64,000 nucleotides of DNA from Paenibacillus taichungensis (GCF_013359905.1 NZ_JABMCC010000121.1:496001-560000); one strand, 5' to 3'; shown: positions 45,491 through 55,489, counted from the first letter of the stretch. A program made the numbers and translations. Notes: generated by a model from the letters alone, not told the origin.

Positions 45491-46388
45491 GATGGTGTGC
45501 CTCCCTGATGGCAAAATAAATACTCTCTAGATCGCTGCCCGTAATCCGGGCCTGATAGACTTGTCCACGCTCTGTCAATTGTCGCAGCAGCAATGGAATA
45601 TCTTCACGAGTTTGAAGCTGAAAAACGGCTTTGTTCGCGGAAACCATCTCCGGTGTATACCCTGCTACCGTTTGCCAGCCATTCGCCATGGTCGCTTCAA
45701 CTTCAATCCGGGGCGAGGTCAGGTATCGGTTGATGATCTCCTGCTCCGTACCTTCCTCAACCTTGCGCCCCTTTTCCATAAAAATATATCGATCACACAC
45801 GGCCGATAGCTGAGATAACACATGAGACGATACGAGAATCGTCATATGTTCCTCTTGATTTAGCCGACGGATGATTCGGAGCACCATCTGAATCCCATCC
45901 GGGTCAAGCCCGTTGGTTGGTTCATCCAGAAAGAGAATGGAGGGGCGGTGCAACAGCACCCGTGCTAGACCTACGCGTTTTTTCATGCCTGTGCTGTAAG
46001 TGCCTACTTTGCGATGTTGATATTCCTGCAATTCGAACAGATCCACAAGCTCATCAATCCGTGCTTTGGCGCGTTGTACACCGAAAGCTTCAGCGAAAAA
46101 GATCAGGTTGTCACGCCCGCTCATATTTTCATACAATCCGCTCTGCTCGGTTAATGTGCCGCAGAAGGCGAGTACGTTCTCCGTCTCACGGAAGGGATCA
46201 AGGCCGTTAATGCTCACTTGCCCATCCGAAGCTCCGAGAACACCGTTCATGATGCGGATCAGGGTGGTTTTGCCCGAACCGTTGGGACCAATCAGCCCGG
46301 TAACGCTGCCTTGTTCAACCGTGAAGCTGACATCGTTCAGTGCCTGATGCACTTTAAATTGTTTGGAAATGTTGCGAACTTCAATCAT
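45483..46388 (-). CDS. ABC transporter ATP-binding protein (exporter type)
   Basis: A 301-residue ATPase with GPNGSGKTT (Walker A), YSTGMKKRVGLARVLLHRP (signature, with STGMKKR as in CcmA/NatA-type proteins), FLDEPTNGLDPDG (Walker B) and LVSSHVLSQLSAVCDR. The C-terminal 70 residues (EVEATMANGWQTVAGYT onward) form a regulatory tail. ATG 46388 is preferred over 46394, because ggtga abuts the first. It is the first gene of a two-gene exporter unit with the permease; similar pairs export sodium, bacteriocins or antibiotics. Confidence 0.9.
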   Translation of the reverse strand: MIEVRNISKQFKVHQALNDVSFTVEQGSVTGLIGPNGSGKTTLIRIMNGVLGASDGQVSINGLDPFRETENVLAFCGTLTEQSGLYENMSGRDNLIFFAEAFGVQRAKARIDELVDLFELQEYQHRKVGTYSTGMKKRVGLARVLLHRPSILFLDEPTNGLDPDGIQMVLRIIRRLNQEEHMTILVSSHVLSQLSAVCDRYIFMEKGRKVEEGTEQEIINRYLTSPRIEVEATMANGWQTVAGYTPEMVSANKAVFQLQTREDIPLLLRQLTERGQVYQARITGSDLESIYFAIREAHHHE

Positions 46389-46672
46389 GTACATTCACCA
46401 TCCGATCTGAGTTTGGAGATTATACGTCCAGATGAGCTATATCGTTCAAATGGAGGGCCAGAAAATAAAGATTCTCCGTCTTTAGTCCCAAATGTGAGCA
46501 GCAACTCCACCCTAAAGTCCGGCGAAATCGGGTCTAAGGTTTGTTTTCACTGTGGTCTATACCATGTATTCTAGTTAAAAGGATGCAATATCTCGTTTCA
46601 TTGCCATCCATAACGTGGTAATTAGACTTAAGGCCTCTTACATATTATGAATGCCTGAATATTCATCTAACG

Positions 46673-46700
46673 CCGGTCTTGGTTAGCCAAGGCCGGTTTG
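46673..46700 (+). other. strong hairpin in the interval before the HSP90 gene
   Basis: The 448-base interval 46389-46836 between divergent genes holds a 10-bp stem ccggtcttgg / ccaaggccgg (46673-46682, 46687-46696) with loop ttag and only TTTG after it. No gene precedes it on this strand, so it may end a short unannotated RNA or act as an operator. The remaining interval shows no other structure; the promoters are not clear. Confidence 0.5.
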
Positions 46701-46836
46701 ACGTCGTTACTTGGCGTATCCATCCAATGGAACGCCTCATTTCTTGTGATTACATAACTATTTCGTCTAACACATCGTATGAACACTTCCAAGTAGGAAA
46801 CATCAGATGGGTTTGGACCAGAGGAAGGTGAGCGGA

Positions 46837-48672
46837 ATGACAGCATCCAATGAGTATCGCTTCCAGGTGAACCTGAGCGGTATGATCCAGATTTTATCGA
46901 ACCATCTATACAGCAGCCCGAAAGTATTTTTACGTGAATTAATGCAAAATGCGACGGATGCCATTACAGCTCGAACAGAAGCGGAACCGGGATTCCAGGG
47001 TGAAGTACGTGTGGAACTGACAGGAACAGGCGAGCAGTTGACCATGATGGTGGAGGACAACGGCATTGGCTTGACGGAAGCCGATATCCATGAGTTTCTC
47101 GCGATGATAGGTCAATCCTCGAAGCGTGGGCAGCAGGCCTTGCTGGATGGAGAGACTTCGTTTATCGGGCGATTCGGAATCGGATTATTGTCCTGTTTCA
47201 TGGTGAGTCATGAAATCGTCATGCTGACGCAATCCGCGAAGGGTGGACCTTCGATGGAGTGGCGGGGTAAGCCCGATGGAACGTATACGATTCGGCAATT
47301 GGAGACGCAGTTGTCTCCGGGAACGAAAGTATATCTGCGTTGTACACCGGACGCAGCACATTATTTTGAACCGGAATATGTGAAAGAAGCCTTGTTCTAT
47401 TATGGAGCGTTGCTGCCTTATCCAGTCATTCTGCATAGTGACGGTGTTCAACATAACGTCAATAGCGAGTCACCGATCTGGTTGATGGAGCCTGAGCTTG
47501 CACGTGGACGCAGGGCGGAAGTGCTGGCTTTTGGTGAACGATTGCTTGGGGAGAAGTTTCAGGATTTCATTCCACTGACGACGGCTTCAGGCCGTACAGG
47601 AGGTATAGCTTTTGTACTGCCCCATGCTGTCAATCTGAATGCCAAGCGTTCTCACCGGGTGTACCTGAAGCGAATGCTGATCTCGGAGAAGGCGGAGAAT
47701 ATTTTGCCGGAATGGGCCTTCTTCGTGAAATGCCTAATCTGGACAGACGAGCTTCAACCAACGGCTTCACGGGAACATTTTTATGAAAATGAAAAGCTGG
47801 AAGAGGTTCGCTCCGAACTTGGCGATGCCCTTCGTAAAGGGTTGGCCGACATGGCTGAGAGCCAGACGGAACGGCTGCAAAAGCTGATTCGTCTGCATGC
47901 GTTGTCGATGAAAGCACTGGCTGTGCAGGATCAGGAGTTCTACGCGATGATTCACCGCTGGCTTCCATTTGAAAGTACACGTGGTCATCGGGAACTGGGC
48001 GAGTTGATGAGCGAGGGAGAGACGTTGTACTTCACTACCACGGTGGATGAGTATCGTCAGATTCATCATGTCGCGTCAGCCCAATCGATGTTGGTCATTA
48101 ACGGTGGATACATCTACGACAGCGATTTGATGGCAATGCTGCCACAAGTGGTGCAGCATGTACAGACGCAGCGGTTGCAGCCGGATGAGGTATCCATGAG
48201 TTTCACCGATGTGCCACCAGCTGAACGGAATCAGTATTATGATGCCTTGCGTCTTGCGGATTCAGCTTTGCAACGTTTCCGCTGCCGTGCAGAGGTCAAG
48301 GGCTTCAAGCCAGCCGATTTGCCGGTGCTGTTCACGCTCTCGCAGGAGTCTTCCACGCTGCGTGCATTGGAAAAAGCAAGTGAGGAGAGTACAGAATTGT
48401 TCTCATCTGTCCTCGGATCATTGTCATCCGGCATTAGTTCCGCAGGTTATTCGACCCTGTACCTGAACATCAACAATCCAATTATTCAGCGGGTCCTGAC
48501 TTCACCGGATGTCCAAATGACTCCGATTGCCATCGAGATGTTGTATGTCAATGCACTAATGATGGGGCATTATGCGATGAATCGGCAGGAGCTTGAGGTG
48601 CTGAATCAGGGCATCGTTCGTTTTATTGATTGGGGTTTGCGTGCGAATACAGACCGTAAGGGGGATGCCTGA
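46837..48672 (+). CDS. divergent HSP90 family protein
   Basis: A 611-residue HSP90/HtpG-like chaperone. The ATP-binding N-terminal domain is well kept: FLRELMQNATDAITAR, VEDNGIGLTEADI, FIGRFGIGLLSCFMVS. The middle domain has KRMLISEKAENILPEWAFF and DELQPTASREHFYENEKLEE (catalytic loop), and the C-terminal domain is weaker, without an MEEVD tail. It is clearly away from the standard HtpG. The frame opens at 46807; gaggaaggtga sets ATG 46837. Its stop shares a base with the next gene (TGATG), so the two proteins are made together. Confidence 0.85.
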   Translation: MTASNEYRFQVNLSGMIQILSNHLYSSPKVFLRELMQNATDAITARTEAEPGFQGEVRVELTGTGEQLTMMVEDNGIGLTEADIHEFLAMIGQSSKRGQQALLDGETSFIGRFGIGLLSCFMVSHEIVMLTQSAKGGPSMEWRGKPDGTYTIRQLETQLSPGTKVYLRCTPDAAHYFEPEYVKEALFYYGALLPYPVILHSDGVQHNVNSESPIWLMEPELARGRRAEVLAFGERLLGEKFQDFIPLTTASGRTGGIAFVLPHAVNLNAKRSHRVYLKRMLISEKAENILPEWAFFVKCLIWTDELQPTASREHFYENEKLEEVRSELGDALRKGLADMAESQTERLQKLIRLHALSMKALAVQDQEFYAMIHRWLPFESTRGHRELGELMSEGETLYFTTTVDEYRQIHHVASAQSMLVINGGYIYDSDLMAMLPQVVQHVQTQRLQPDEVSMSFTDVPPAERNQYYDALRLADSALQRFRCRAEVKGFKPADLPVLFTLSQESSTLRALEKASEESTELFSSVLGSLSSGISSAGYSTLYLNINNPIIQRVLTSPDVQMTPIAIEMLYVNALMMGHYAMNRQELEVLNQGIVRFIDWGLRANTDRKGDA

Positions 48673-49736
48673 TGAAGACCGAAATGGATTTTGAGGATTT
48701 GATGGATGAAGCCTATGGCTTGCCTAATGGAACGGCGAAGCTTGGCATGCTGGAGGAAGCGGCAAGAGTCGCCGATGTGAATGGCATGGAGGAGGAAGCA
48801 TACGAAGCGCGTTCAGAGATCGTGGAGACCGCGACATTTTGCGGTTATCCGATGAAAGCACTGATTGCTTTTTCCTGGCAGCTAGGCAAGTTTGATCAAC
48901 AGCCTGAACGCTATGACGAAGAAACGTTAATGTGGTCATATAAATGGATTTTGGGTGAACTATCCAGCTTCCCGGAAGTGTCTCGCGATAAAATGATGGA
49001 GCTGCTGGAGGACTTTGGACGTCGCTTCAAATCATTTGGGTACAGTGAACGTTCGTATTGGTATTATCGATTCCGCATATCTATGGATCTTGGCGAGCTG
49101 GAGGAGGCAGGTACCAGCTATACGAAGTTCAGAAGTATGGATCGTGACTTTATGAGTGATTGTGAAGCCTGTGAGCAGGACGAGATCATGCGTTACTGGT
49201 TATTGGTAGGTGATGATGAGAAGGTATTGGAAGCGGCGAAGCCCATTTTGAAAGGGCGAATGAGTTGTGCCGAAATTCCGCACCTGACCTTATCAGAGAT
49301 TTTGATGCCACTATACCGGCTTGGCAGGATTGATGAAGCTGACAAACATCAGGCGAAAGGCTATCGCATGATCAAAGGACATAATGATTTTGTGCAGAGC
49401 TTTGCTGAGCAGATGGATTATCTTGCACGCACGAACCCGGCGAAGGGCATCGATGTTCTGGAAGAAAACATAGTGCTTGCGATGGACCATGAAGATCCGT
49501 TTGCCAAAATGATGTTTTATGCCAGAGCAGCACAACTGTTGCGCCGCTGGGCTGATGAATCTCCAGGATACCGATTGCGGCTTCCCGCTTCATTCCCTTA
49601 TGAAGGAGATCCAGGAGATTTGCGTAAACTGGTCGACTATTTTGCGGCATATGCCAAAGCGGCCGCAGACAAATATGACCAGCGGAATGGCAATCAACAT
49701 GTCTCTTCCATGTTGAGCGAGGTATTTAATTCATAA
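48672..49736 (+). CDS. helical-repeat (TPR-like) partner of the HSP90 protein
   Basis: A 354-residue soluble protein of nearly all helix with TPR-like spacing: AARVADVNGMEEEAYEARSE, ALIAFSWQLGKFDQQPERYD, YWYYRFRISMDLGELEEAG, LMPLYRLGRIDEADKHQAKG. It carries a CxxC (SDCEACEQDE) and a later Cys (GRMSCAEIPHL), a pattern that I think recurs in proteins next to HSP90 family genes, but I do not know a tested function. The ATG overlaps the HSP90 stop by one base, so coupling is strong. A long terminator follows. It may be a co-chaperone or client adaptor; that is inference. Confidence 0.7.
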   Translation: MKTEMDFEDLMDEAYGLPNGTAKLGMLEEAARVADVNGMEEEAYEARSEIVETATFCGYPMKALIAFSWQLGKFDQQPERYDEETLMWSYKWILGELSSFPEVSRDKMMELLEDFGRRFKSFGYSERSYWYYRFRISMDLGELEEAGTSYTKFRSMDRDFMSDCEACEQDEIMRYWLLVGDDEKVLEAAKPILKGRMSCAEIPHLTLSEILMPLYRLGRIDEADKHQAKGYRMIKGHNDFVQSFAEQMDYLARTNPAKGIDVLEENIVLAMDHEDPFAKMMFYARAAQLLRRWADESPGYRLRLPASFPYEGDPGDLRKLVDYFAAYAKAAADKYDQRNGNQHVSSMLSEVFNS

Positions 49737-49802
49737 CTTGAGAAGACCTCTTAAGTATCATCGCACCATCAAATGGTACACCAGAAGGTCACCACGCTAG
49801 CC

Positions 49803-49857
49803 AAAACAGGCTTGTTCAGAAGGAGGGTTATCCTCCTTTGAACAAGCCTGTTTATCG
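49803..49857 (+). terminator. intrinsic terminator after the HSP90 operon
   Basis: A near-perfect stem of about 23 bp (aaacaggcttgttcagaagg with cctttgaacaagcctgttt, inner agg/cct) around gttat, followed by TTTTTTAT. Confidence 0.92.
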
Positions 49858-49892
49858 TTTTTTATACCGTGAATATAAGGTTGGTGCTCCGG

Positions 49893-52067
49893 TTATTCAG
49901 GAGTTACGGTTGCAGGCGCGGTTGTATCTTCGGCAGGTTCCTCATCTGAGGAAGTTTCCGATTGCGGCTGCTTTGTCATCAGGTCAGCTACGATCTTGTC
50001 GGTTGGCTGTGTAAACAGCTGGTACATAATTGCTGCTTCTTCCTGGCGAATCAGTGGTTTGCGCGCAAGGAAATCGACTGATCCATCCTCCAGCACCTTC
50101 ACTTCAGGACCGTGGATGCCTAGCTTAACCATCATCTGGATCGCAGGCACAGCCCAGGCATCTGTCTGCCCGGCCAGCTTCACATCCTCGAACAGTTCAT
50201 TTGGATATTGCAGCTGGAGAGTTCTCCAAATCATCACCATAGCTTCCTGACGTGTGATGACCTGATCCGGTTTGAACTGTTTCTCATCCGCACCGGCGAT
50301 CATGCCGGATTCATAACCTAGCTGAATGTAACCGGCAGCAGGGTGAGTTGCCCAGTCGGTATCCGCAGGTGGCGTCGTTTTGCTGGCTTTCAGCCCGCTC
50401 ATTTTAAGGACATCCTCAATGAATTCAGCCCGTGTAACGGCATTTTTGGGTTGAAAAGCTTCACTTGCATCATTGGTATAGTATCCAAGGGATTGCAAAC
50501 CATAGATGGCTTCAGCATAAGGACTATTCGCCTGGACATCCCGGAAGCCTTGGGGTTTATGCCCTTTTTTCTCATAACCCATTGGGTTGAGATAAGGTTC
50601 TTTCATATAGATGGTTCCATCAGCATTTTCCTTGAACGCCGTGAACTGGCCTGTTAATTCGTCCTTGAAGAGATTATCTTCAACCTGAATCAGGGTACGT
50701 GGGCCAAGGAAGACGTCGGAAATGCTCAATTGTCCAGGTTCTTTGCCGTCATCTTTCAGGGAACTAACAATGGTGCTCAGTCGCAGATCCGCGTATAGCC
50801 CAGCGAAGCGTTGCAGCTCATCCGCAGTTTGAGGTGTATAGTCCTTAAACTTGATGGGCTCCGCATATTGCGGGAAGAACGTTTGGATAAAGGCAGGATA
50901 GAAGAGATTACGAAGTGCTCCCGTTTGGTTGTAAGTAAGGAAGACACCTGTGTTTTGCTCGGGAATAAGGAATAGATAAGAGCTGAATCCGATTAGGTCA
51001 CCAGCCTTGGTGATAATTTTGGAACTGCTGCCTGCACCCGGAAGCTGAAAAGCAGCTTCAAATCCATAAGTGGTATTGGGGAGCAGCGGATGAATGGAAG
51101 AACGGTATTGTTCCATGCTTTTTACCGTAGACTCTTTCCAAATACGTTCGTTATCCTTCACACCATCATTCAGGAAAGCAATCATGAAATTCCCAATATC
51201 CTCTGCCGTTGAGAGCATGCCGCCTTGAGGCATAGGTGTTGGGGAAAGGGTGTACAGGTCGAGTGGATTATGGGCCGCATCATAGGCTGTTGCAAGTTGG
51301 TTTTTGAACTTGCCGTTCAGCAAGAAACTGCTGTTATCCATACCCAGAGGTTTGAAGATATGCTGCTGCATATACGATTCAAACGGCTCGCCACTCACAC
51401 TCTCCACAATCATGCCAAGCAGCAGGAAGGAGAAGTTGTCGTACATGTAGGCGCTACCAGGTTCTCTGACGACAGGTGGCATATGTAACTTGGCATAATC
51501 CTCCATCGATACACTTTTGTCAAAGTCATCATGGATGTCTTCCTGCTGTGGGTCGCGAATCTCGAATCCGGTGGTGTGTGTGAGCAGATTCTCTACCGTT
51601 ACAGGTTTGTCAAAAGGATTATCGAATTCCAGTCCTTTCACATAGGTCTGGAAATCAGCCTTTAAATCCACCTTGCCTTGCTCTACGAGCTGCATGACAG
51701 CGGCTGATGTGAATGTTTTGGAGACCGAAGCGATACGAAAAGTGGTATTTTTCGGATCAACGGGCTCTTTGCTCTCCAGATCGGAATATCCATACCCTTT
51801 CTCTGCCACGACTTTTCCATCTTTGACAACGACTACGGAAGCACCAACATATTGGGCTTTCGCTTCGGCGGAATCAAAAAATGTATCCAGAAAGGCTGCG
51901 GCAGACTCTGTTGTCAGCGCTGTCACTTTTCCTTTTTCATTGACCGCAGCAGGTGTGGTCTCCGCCTGCACGGCGGGTGCCCATAGACTGAGGGACAGGA
52001 CCAACGCCATGAACGCCCCTGTTATGGAGGTGAGCCTGAAGCGGGTGCTTCGATTGGATAAATGCAT
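49893..52067 (-). CDS. SLH-anchored serine hydrolase (class C beta-lactamase fold)
   Basis: A 724-residue surface enzyme. A signal peptide (FMALVLSLSLWAPAVQAE) leads to a beta-lactamase/PBP4*-type domain (about 55-390). It has the SxxK motif in ASVSKTFTSAAV, the YxN motif in YMYDNFSFLLLG and the late KAGDLIGFSSYLFL. A middle region (about 400-500) may be a lipocalin-like or DUF3471-like domain. Three SLH domains follow (about 505-690), and an acidic Thr/Glu tail. It would act on peptides or cell-wall material at the surface; beta-lactamase activity is not implied. The start ATG 52067 follows a gaaggagtg site. Confidence 0.87.
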   Translation of the reverse strand: MHLSNRSTRFRLTSITGAFMALVLSLSLWAPAVQAETTPAAVNEKGKVTALTTESAAAFLDTFFDSAEAKAQYVGASVVVVKDGKVVAEKGYGYSDLESKEPVDPKNTTFRIASVSKTFTSAAVMQLVEQGKVDLKADFQTYVKGLEFDNPFDKPVTVENLLTHTTGFEIRDPQQEDIHDDFDKSVSMEDYAKLHMPPVVREPGSAYMYDNFSFLLLGMIVESVSGEPFESYMQQHIFKPLGMDNSSFLLNGKFKNQLATAYDAAHNPLDLYTLSPTPMPQGGMLSTAEDIGNFMIAFLNDGVKDNERIWKESTVKSMEQYRSSIHPLLPNTTYGFEAAFQLPGAGSSSKIITKAGDLIGFSSYLFLIPEQNTGVFLTYNQTGALRNLFYPAFIQTFFPQYAEPIKFKDYTPQTADELQRFAGLYADLRLSTIVSSLKDDGKEPGQLSISDVFLGPRTLIQVEDNLFKDELTGQFTAFKENADGTIYMKEPYLNPMGYEKKGHKPQGFRDVQANSPYAEAIYGLQSLGYYTNDASEAFQPKNAVTRAEFIEDVLKMSGLKASKTTPPADTDWATHPAAGYIQLGYESGMIAGADEKQFKPDQVITRQEAMVMIWRTLQLQYPNELFEDVKLAGQTDAWAVPAIQMMVKLGIHGPEVKVLEDGSVDFLARKPLIRQEEAAIMYQLFTQPTDKIVADLMTKQPQSETSSDEEPAEDTTAPATVTPE

Positions 52068-52224
52068 GTAAACACTCCTTCAAAAGAAAATTTTGTAAAA
52101 GGAACTCTCCTGTTTATTACTGATTACTGGCCCAATAGGTTTCAAGATAGTAGATTGTGATATCCATTCCTCAATAGAACTCACAACGATCAGGAGCAAA
52201 ATACAGAATAGAGGAGCCGAATAT

Positions 52225-53475
52225 TTAGGAGGCGTTTGCGCATGGTTGTGGTTCTCTTTGACCCGTTGACGGGCGAAGCGACTGCCGGAAAAATACGAGA
52301 GCGCCGATGCCCATCAATATATACAGACCAGCCATTGCATAAGAAGGCAGGAAGGCCCCAATCGTCAGCCCAAGACTACCCAGCAGAGCGGCTGCATTAT
52401 AACTCATGCCGTCAGCAGCCATATAGGCAGCACGGTCAGATTCAGGAATCATGCCAGCAAGCATAACATGACGAACAGGCGCATACATGAGCTCACCGAT
52501 GGTTAGCAGTACAGCGGATGTGATAAGCAGCCAGGCCCAATTGCTGAATGCGAGCACGCCAAATCCAGTAGTGTACATACACATGCCGACAGTCATAATA
52601 AATCTGGACTGGAACCGCCCCAGCCATTTGGAGAAAGGAATGGCCATGATTACGACGAGTACAGTGTTAATCGCCATGATCAGACTGAACATCTGCAGAC
52701 CTGAGATATCCCAATGGAACAGTTGGGCGTTGAATTCACTTTTCAGACGAACGGCGATGTATTTATCCATTTGGAATTCCAACGAGACAGCCAGCACTGT
52801 TGCGGTGAAAAACACCATAAATCGTTTGTCCCTAAATACACCGCCATACGTTTTCAGTATATTCCTATTAATCGGGACATCAAGCTGATTGGAGTGTCTA
52901 TTATCCATTGTTTCATGAATATATAACAACAGAATAAATAGTGTAACCAGGCTCTCTATGCATACCAAACTGAACAAAATGAAGCGGAAGGACTCGAACA
53001 ATAACCCGCCCATTAGCGCTCCAATCGTAATGGCAACGTTGGTCGTCCAATATTGCAGCCCATACACATACTGACGTTTATGCTCACTACTCACGTCTAC
53101 AATCATGGCATTGGCAATGGGCCCAGTAATGCCAGAACTGATGCTGCTAAGCAGAAACATGACACAAGTTAAAGGAACGGAGTCCATCCACGGGGAGTTG
53201 GCGGCAGCCAGCCAGAACAGGGCGAATACCTGCAATATTTGGGCGATGACCATCAGTTTCTTGCGTCCGACTCGGTCAGACCAGTATCCTGCGCCCAAGC
53301 CAACGATCATGGAGGCCACAATATTAACGGTTAACAGCATACCTGCCCAGCCTGCACCAATCTGGACACTCAGATAAATCGCCATAAAAGGAATAATGGA
53401 TTTCTGAGTTAGATCCGTAAAAAAATCAGTAATGATACGAATCTTGATGTTGCGATGCAAATCAGTATATTTCAT
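52225..53475 (-). CDS. MFS transporter
   Basis: A 416-residue membrane protein with 12 predicted segments. The MFS loop 2-3 motif is seen as GYWSDRVGRKKLMV, and IPFSKWLGRFQSRFIM is the matching half in the second bundle. It begins MKYTDLHRNIKIRIITDFFT. The earlier frame start (53706) runs through the divergent gene; ggaaggaagag sets ATG 53475. It is divergent from an SgrR-like regulator, a layout like sgrR-setA of enterobacteria, where SetA exports sugars. The substrate is unknown. Confidence 0.88.
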   Translation of the reverse strand: MKYTDLHRNIKIRIITDFFTDLTQKSIIPFMAIYLSVQIGAGWAGMLLTVNIVASMIVGLGAGYWSDRVGRKKLMVIAQILQVFALFWLAAANSPWMDSVPLTCVMFLLSSISSGITGPIANAMIVDVSSEHKRQYVYGLQYWTTNVAITIGALMGGLLFESFRFILFSLVCIESLVTLFILLLYIHETMDNRHSNQLDVPINRNILKTYGGVFRDKRFMVFFTATVLAVSLEFQMDKYIAVRLKSEFNAQLFHWDISGLQMFSLIMAINTVLVVIMAIPFSKWLGRFQSRFIMTVGMCMYTTGFGVLAFSNWAWLLITSAVLLTIGELMYAPVRHVMLAGMIPESDRAAYMAADGMSYNAAALLGSLGLTIGAFLPSYAMAGLYILMGIGALVFFRQSLRPSTGQREPQPCANAS

Positions 53476-53607
53476 GTGCAGTTCTCTTCCTTCCCGCTGG
53501 TGTTGTCGATGTACCTGAGTATAATGGAGGAAAACCTGAAGAAAAACTGTAGAAGCGTACGAGTCAATTTCGTATTTTACGTAGGGGAAGGAAAGGCAGG
53601 GATAGTT

Positions 53608-55446
53608 GTGGAGGTTATGGATCATTATATTCAGCTTCGCATGGCCTTTTCGAATGTAGACGAAGAGGAAGAAATACATACAACGATTGGTGAACTGGCG
53701 AATCATTTATGTTGTACGATGCGCAATATGAATCTGATTATGAACAAATTTATGGATCATGGCTGGATCAGATGGAGCCCACAGCGCGGCAGAGGGAAGA
53801 CATCAGTGCTCGTTTTTTGCCATTCTCTGTTACAGGCTGTTCAGGAACGATTCGACCGCCTGTTGCAAAGCAACAGGTTGGAAGAGGCCTATGCGCTGGC
53901 TTCGGCAATGCCGTTCTCGATGCGAGAAATATTGATGCAAGGGTTGCAAGGCCAGTTCGGTCTGCGTTCCGATCACGGCACTCAAGGAAGAGTTGATACA
54001 CTGCGAATTCCTCAGGAGACGGCTTTTGAGACATTGGACCCAACCCGGGCTTACATGTGGGGAGAAGTTGGAATTGTTGCGCAGGTATTTGATCGCTTGG
54101 TGCAGTACAACGCTGAACGCCAAGTCTGTGAACCGAGTCTTGCCGTTGCATGGGAGAGCAACCCTGAGGGAACAGAGTGGACCTTTTATTTGCACAAAGG
54201 CATACTCTTTCACCATGGAAGGATGCTTGATGCAGAGGACGTAAGATATACATTTGAACGAATTATTTCCGATCAGGTGAACCCTTGCAAGTCACTGTTT
54301 GGTTCCATTCATCACATAGAAACGTTCGACGAGCTAACGGTGCGTTTTGTATTGCGGTTTCCCAACTTTATGTTCCCGGATCTGATGAGCAGTATGAATG
54401 CATCCATCTTGCCCCGTGATGTGGAGTTTGACCCGATGTATCCGATTGGTACCGGGCCGTACCGATTGACACGTAATCATCCCAAGCTGCTTGTGCTGGA
54501 GGTGTTCCCTTCCTATTTCAGGGGGCGGGCGTTTATTGATCGGGTTGAAATATGGCAGCTTTCCCAGACGGGTCGAGTGGAGTCGGCGATCAAACAGGAC
54601 TTGTTTCCAGACGGACAAGCTCGCTTGATTCAACATGAGGTTCAGGGCGGTGTGTTTATGACTTTTAATATGCGAAAAGAAGGCCCACAGCAGGATTTAT
54701 ACTTTCGTCAGGCTGTTCAGCAACTAATGGATCCACAGGAGATGATGGGGGCATTGGCACACACAGGTGTACAGGCTGCATATAGCTTGGTTCGGGACAA
54801 GTCCAAGGAAAAGCAGATGCTTGAACGGATTGGATCGAAACCAACAGCGCTCTCAGCTGACTCTTCTCTCGTAAGAGCTTCAGAGTTGTTACAACGCAGC
54901 TGTTACGCAGGCCAGATCGTGAATGTGTGGGTAGAGGAAGGCGAGAAAATGGAGACGGACATGGCCTGGTTCGCACAGCGTTGTGCGCTTATTGGACTGA
55001 AAGTAAGTGTTACGCCAGGTAATCCGGTAGATGCCGTATACCATGATGAATTCGCCTCTTATGATGTGATTTATACGGGTGAAGTGTTCGATGAGCATGT
55101 GACGCTGAGTCTACTAACGATGTATACGTTCCATAATACGCTGTTCCTCATGGCACTGGATGACGAGCGAAAAAGCGAGCTGGAACGTGAATTCAGACAC
55201 GTCGTCATGATTCAGGATAGTGCTGAGCGATTTCGTACGCTTATGAGTTTGGAGGAGCGACTCATTCAAGAGGCGCTGCTCCTGCCTACATACAGCTTTA
55301 GGGAAGAACATGCACACCACGTTTCGCTTCAGGATTATCGTGTCGTAGCATACGGTATGCCTGATCTGCGTCGATTGTGGGTGAAGAGAAGTCCAAATAC
55401 AGAAGAAGATACTGCGAGTTATCCGGCGTATATCCCACTGTGGTAA
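53608..55446 (+). CDS. SgrR-like transcriptional regulator with a solute-binding domain
   Basis: A 612-residue protein. The N-terminal 110 residues are helix-turn-helix type (EEIHTTIGELANHLCCTMRN, NKFMDHGWIRWSPQRGRGKT), followed by a peptide-binding-protein-like domain (SBP_bac_5; about 120-590: LRIPQETAFETLDPTRAYMW, PSLAVAWESNPEGTEWTFYL, YPIGTGPYRLTRNHPKLLVL). This is the SgrR layout, where a small ligand changes DNA binding. The frame opens far upstream at 53455; GTG 53608 (MDHYIQ nine bases later, ATG 53617) is the more likely start, with aaaggcaggga before it. It faces the MFS gene and probably controls it. Confidence 0.8.
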   Translation: MEVMDHYIQLRMAFSNVDEEEEIHTTIGELANHLCCTMRNMNLIMNKFMDHGWIRWSPQRGRGKTSVLVFCHSLLQAVQERFDRLLQSNRLEEAYALASAMPFSMREILMQGLQGQFGLRSDHGTQGRVDTLRIPQETAFETLDPTRAYMWGEVGIVAQVFDRLVQYNAERQVCEPSLAVAWESNPEGTEWTFYLHKGILFHHGRMLDAEDVRYTFERIISDQVNPCKSLFGSIHHIETFDELTVRFVLRFPNFMFPDLMSSMNASILPRDVEFDPMYPIGTGPYRLTRNHPKLLVLEVFPSYFRGRAFIDRVEIWQLSQTGRVESAIKQDLFPDGQARLIQHEVQGGVFMTFNMRKEGPQQDLYFRQAVQQLMDPQEMMGALAHTGVQAAYSLVRDKSKEKQMLERIGSKPTALSADSSLVRASELLQRSCYAGQIVNVWVEEGEKMETDMAWFAQRCALIGLKVSVTPGNPVDAVYHDEFASYDVIYTGEVFDEHVTLSLLTMYTFHNTLFLMALDDERKSELEREFRHVVMIQDSAERFRTLMSLEERLIQEALLLPTYSFREEHAHHVSLQDYRVVAYGMPDLRRLWVKRSPNTEEDTASYPAYIPLW

Positions 55447-55489
55447 AAAGTGTAGTTACTACAATGGGATAGGCCGGTGGAGGATGTTT

